33,219 nucleotides of DNA. Origin: Caldithrix abyssi. GTDB lineage: Bacteria > Calditrichota > Calditrichia > Calditrichales > Calditrichaceae. Below the pieces are notes generated by a model that saw only the letters and a list, made by a program, of their open reading frames with translations, searched no databases and had not been told where the DNA came from. Where the stretch lies: positions 1 through 33,219 of the forward strand of contig DRQG01000064.1 of assembly GCA_011369465.1 (NCBI GenBank). Reading direction: 5' to 3'. This document shows, piece after piece, positions 31,536 through 33,219 of the stretch (position 1 is the stretch's first letter; the number at the start of each line of letters is the position of its first letter). The position numbers and the translations under genes were made by a program.

Positions 31536-32404
31536 TTTCCCTTTTTTTCCAGCACAGGTACAAACGTATTATAGGCCATGGTGAGGCTTAAGGCAAATAA
31601 TGCCGCGGCTAAACCCAGTACTACGTTTACATAAGCCGGCGCCGTAAGGGCCAAACGGATAACTACGGTGGTCAGGGCGAATCCGGAATTACGAAACAGT
31701 ATGCAGTATCGGGCGCTATATCGCATAGAAATTAACACAATCAAAATATCCGAGAAAATTAAAATCGTATAAAATACAGGGAAAAACTCAATGCGGTAGG
31801 AACCGGCAAGGGATTCGTACAAGGCCAAAATACCCACCAGGGTAAACGTGCCTAACAAGAGCAGCGCTACCAGTTTTTTTGCTGTTATGAATCGCCGTTT
31901 GTCTTCTTCATCCCTTGCAATGGATACATGATGCTGCAGGCGGTAATAAAAACCCAGTACAATAAAAATCAACAGGCCGCCAACGGCGTCGGACAAGATA
32001 TGATAAACCGGTTCATTCAAACCTTCCCAGTGGATGGGTTCCGAAAAGTAGATAAATTCCTTAAAAGATTGGCGAAGCAAAATAAGAGAAAGAATTTCCA
32101 TTTGCTTGCCAACCGAATTGGCCACGGAATGCACCAGACTGAACACCAGGCTGATCACTTCGATAATCAACAACAGGGAAAAGACCAGACTGATAGAATA
32201 GAAGTGATTGGTCGGAATTAAAGAAGATAAAGGCCGAGGCAATAACCCGATACGGTTAAGCTCAATGACCAGCAGAGAAAGAACAAAGGTGAAAACCAGC
32301 AGGTAACCAATCACCGCCCGACTGAGCGATCCTTCCCAAACCTTCTGCAAACGGTCGAAGAATGTATTAATTGATGTATCAAGCTGATCGATGATATGTT
32401 TCAT
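31532..32404 (-). CDS. Multi-pass membrane protein of unknown function
   Basis: I do not recognise a named family. The 290-residue protein has a polar N-terminus (MKHIIDQLDTSINTFFDRLQ), then about six or seven hydrophobic segments, near residues 30-47, 68-95, 135-152, 177-195, 207-225 and 240-270. A charged cytoplasmic-type loop (RLQHHVSIARDEEDKRRFITAKK) lies near 154-176, and a basic tail ends EKKGK. No Cys-rich, Walker or protease motif is visible. It is first in a two-gene unit with the DinB-like gene, with a 4-nt overlap. The start has no good Shine-Dalgarno. The 222-nt gap upstream is shared with the divergent dipeptidase gene. Confidence 0.7.
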   Translation of the reverse strand: MKHIIDQLDTSINTFFDRLQKVWEGSLSRAVIGYLLVFTFVLSLLVIELNRIGLLPRPLSSLIPTNHFYSISLVFSLLLIIEVISLVFSLVHSVANSVGKQMEILSLILLRQSFKEFIYFSEPIHWEGLNEPVYHILSDAVGGLLIFIVLGFYYRLQHHVSIARDEEDKRRFITAKKLVALLLLGTFTLVGILALYESLAGSYRIEFFPVFYTILIFSDILIVLISMRYSARYCILFRNSGFALTTVVIRLALTAPAYVNVVLGLAAALFALSLTMAYNTFVPVLEKKGK

Positions 32405-32626
32405 TGGAAATCCGGTTTCAGGTATTCAAGCTGATTTAATTTGCGCAAAGAAATGAAGTATTTCAAGAGTTTTTATCTTTTGGAACGAATTTGATGTTAA
32501 AGATGCCGGCAACAATGACGGAATTTTTCTTTTCGCAGAAGGGCGGATACATTGGATGTTGAATAATATCTTGTTTTATTCCTTCATTTATAATAATATT
32601 AAAAACCGGATAAAATCGGAGTGCTT

Positions 32627-33219
32627 ATGTGCGATACTTTCGTAGCCCTGCCTTCTGTTACCAAGGACGGATCGCTTATTTTCGGTAAAAACAGCGACCG
32701 CGAACCGAACGAAGCGCAAAGCCTGGAATTTCATCCCGGGCGCACGTACGAGGCCGGCGCCTTGGTTAGGTGTACGTACGTGGAAATTCCACAGGTGAAG
32801 GAAACCCTTGCCGTATTGATCAGCCGGCCGTTTTGGATGTGGGGAGCGGAAATGGGCGCGAATGAAAAAGGTGTGGTTATCGGCAACGAGGCGGTGTTTA
32901 CCAAAATGCCCTATGCCAAAAAAGGCGGCCTGACCGGAATGGATATGCTGCGTTTGGCCCTTGAACGAGCGGGAACGGCACAACAGGCCCTGGAAACCAT
33001 CGTGCAGCTTTTGTCCGATTACGGCCAGGGTGGAATTTGCGGTTACCAGGAAAAAATGGTCTATCACAACAGTTACCTCATTGCCGATCCCAATGAAGCC
33101 TGGGTGCTGGAAACGGCAGCGCATCTATGGGCGGCAAAAAAGATCGAAGCCTATTATTCCATCAGCAACGGATTAACCATCGGAAGCGAATATGACCGTT
33201 CGCATCCACAGCTTATCGA
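32627..33219 (+). CDS. Secernin/C69-family dipeptidase-like hydrolase, N-terminal part (3' truncated)
   Basis: The frame starts at ATG 32627, with GGAG at 32618-32621, and stays open to the window edge, giving 197 residues. The sequence begins MCDTFVALPSVTKDGSLIFGKNSDR, the mark of the Ntn-hydrolase C69/secernin group, in which Cys2 becomes the N-terminal nucleophile after Met removal. Later matches are NEAQSLEFHPG, FWMWGAEMGANEKGVVIGNEAVF, and YHNSYLIADPNEAWVLETA. There is no signal peptide, so it is likely cytoplasmic. Dipeptidase or amidase activity is known for relatives, but secernins proper have no settled substrate. The gene is divergent from the membrane-protein gene. Confidence 0.88.
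   Translation, partial: MCDTFVALPSVTKDGSLIFGKNSDREPNEAQSLEFHPGRTYEAGALVRCTYVEIPQVKETLAVLISRPFWMWGAEMGANEKGVVIGNEAVFTKMPYAKKGGLTGMDMLRLALERAGTAQQALETIVQLLSDYGQGGICGYQEKMVYHNSYLIADPNEAWVLETAAHLWAAKKIEAYYSISNGLTIGSEYDRSHPQLI

Overview
The window looks like a chromosomal stretch of a Gram-negative, free-living bacterium, probably from the Calditrichota / Bacteroidota-Ignavibacteria side of the tree. Two adjacent secreted proteins end in the PNPFNP(S/T)T type IX secretion (T9SS) sorting domain. There is a LolA-type periplasmic lipoprotein carrier, a UpxY-type NusG paralogue, and a large sensor kinase with two-component propeller repeats. The phylum is inference; no rRNA or other decisive marker is present. 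Base composition is moderate, and start codons include ATG, GTG and TTG.

Region 1 (1-5896) is a compact chitin-use module. It holds the C-terminus of a T9SS-type secreted protein, a secreted GH18 chitinase, an AmpG/PAT-like MFS permease and a GH94 enzyme. The GH94 enzyme matches N,N'-diacetylchitobiose phosphorylase down to the residue numbers of its catalytic acid and phosphate-binding arginines. The implied flow is chitin to (GlcNAc)2 outside the cell, import, then phosphorolysis to GlcNAc-1-phosphate plus GlcNAc.

Region 2 (6086-10719) has a lone ComB-type 2-phosphosulfolactate phosphatase, then ftsK and lolA. Two of the intergenic gaps here (6833-7149 and 9619-10074) are full of small palindromes and modular repeats.

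Region 3 (10734-20822) is the control and precursor half of an exopolysaccharide system. It has a CpsB/YwqE-type PHP tyrosine phosphatase, a Wzc-type polysaccharide co-polymerase fused to a BY-kinase with a tyrosine-rich tail, UDP-glucose dehydrogenase and a WbpA-type UDP-GlcNAc dehydrogenase, ending in a clear terminator. Next come a tightly coupled trio (small RHH-like protein, PHP phosphoesterase, alkaline-phosphatase-superfamily phosphodiesterase) and a set made of a UpxY-type antiterminator, a small SxtJ-like membrane protein and a DUF2061-APS kinase fusion, also closed by a terminator. No glycosyltransferase, flippase or polymerase is present.

Region 4 (20987-30727) has a 1291-residue hybrid sensor kinase facing, with a 1-nt gap, a minus-strand pyruvate dehydrogenase operon (aceE, aceF, lpd). 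The aceE-aceF gap carries the same modular repeat array as the ftsK-lolA gap, in the same orientation relative to the upstream gene.

Region 5 (30957-33219) has a minus-strand pair (multi-pass membrane protein, DinB-like protein) and, divergently, the 5' part of a secernin/C69 dipeptidase gene cut by the window edge.

No rRNA, tRNA, CRISPR array, transposase, integrase or phage gene was seen. The least-explained material is the intergenic repeat family and the two small-gene clusters in region 3.
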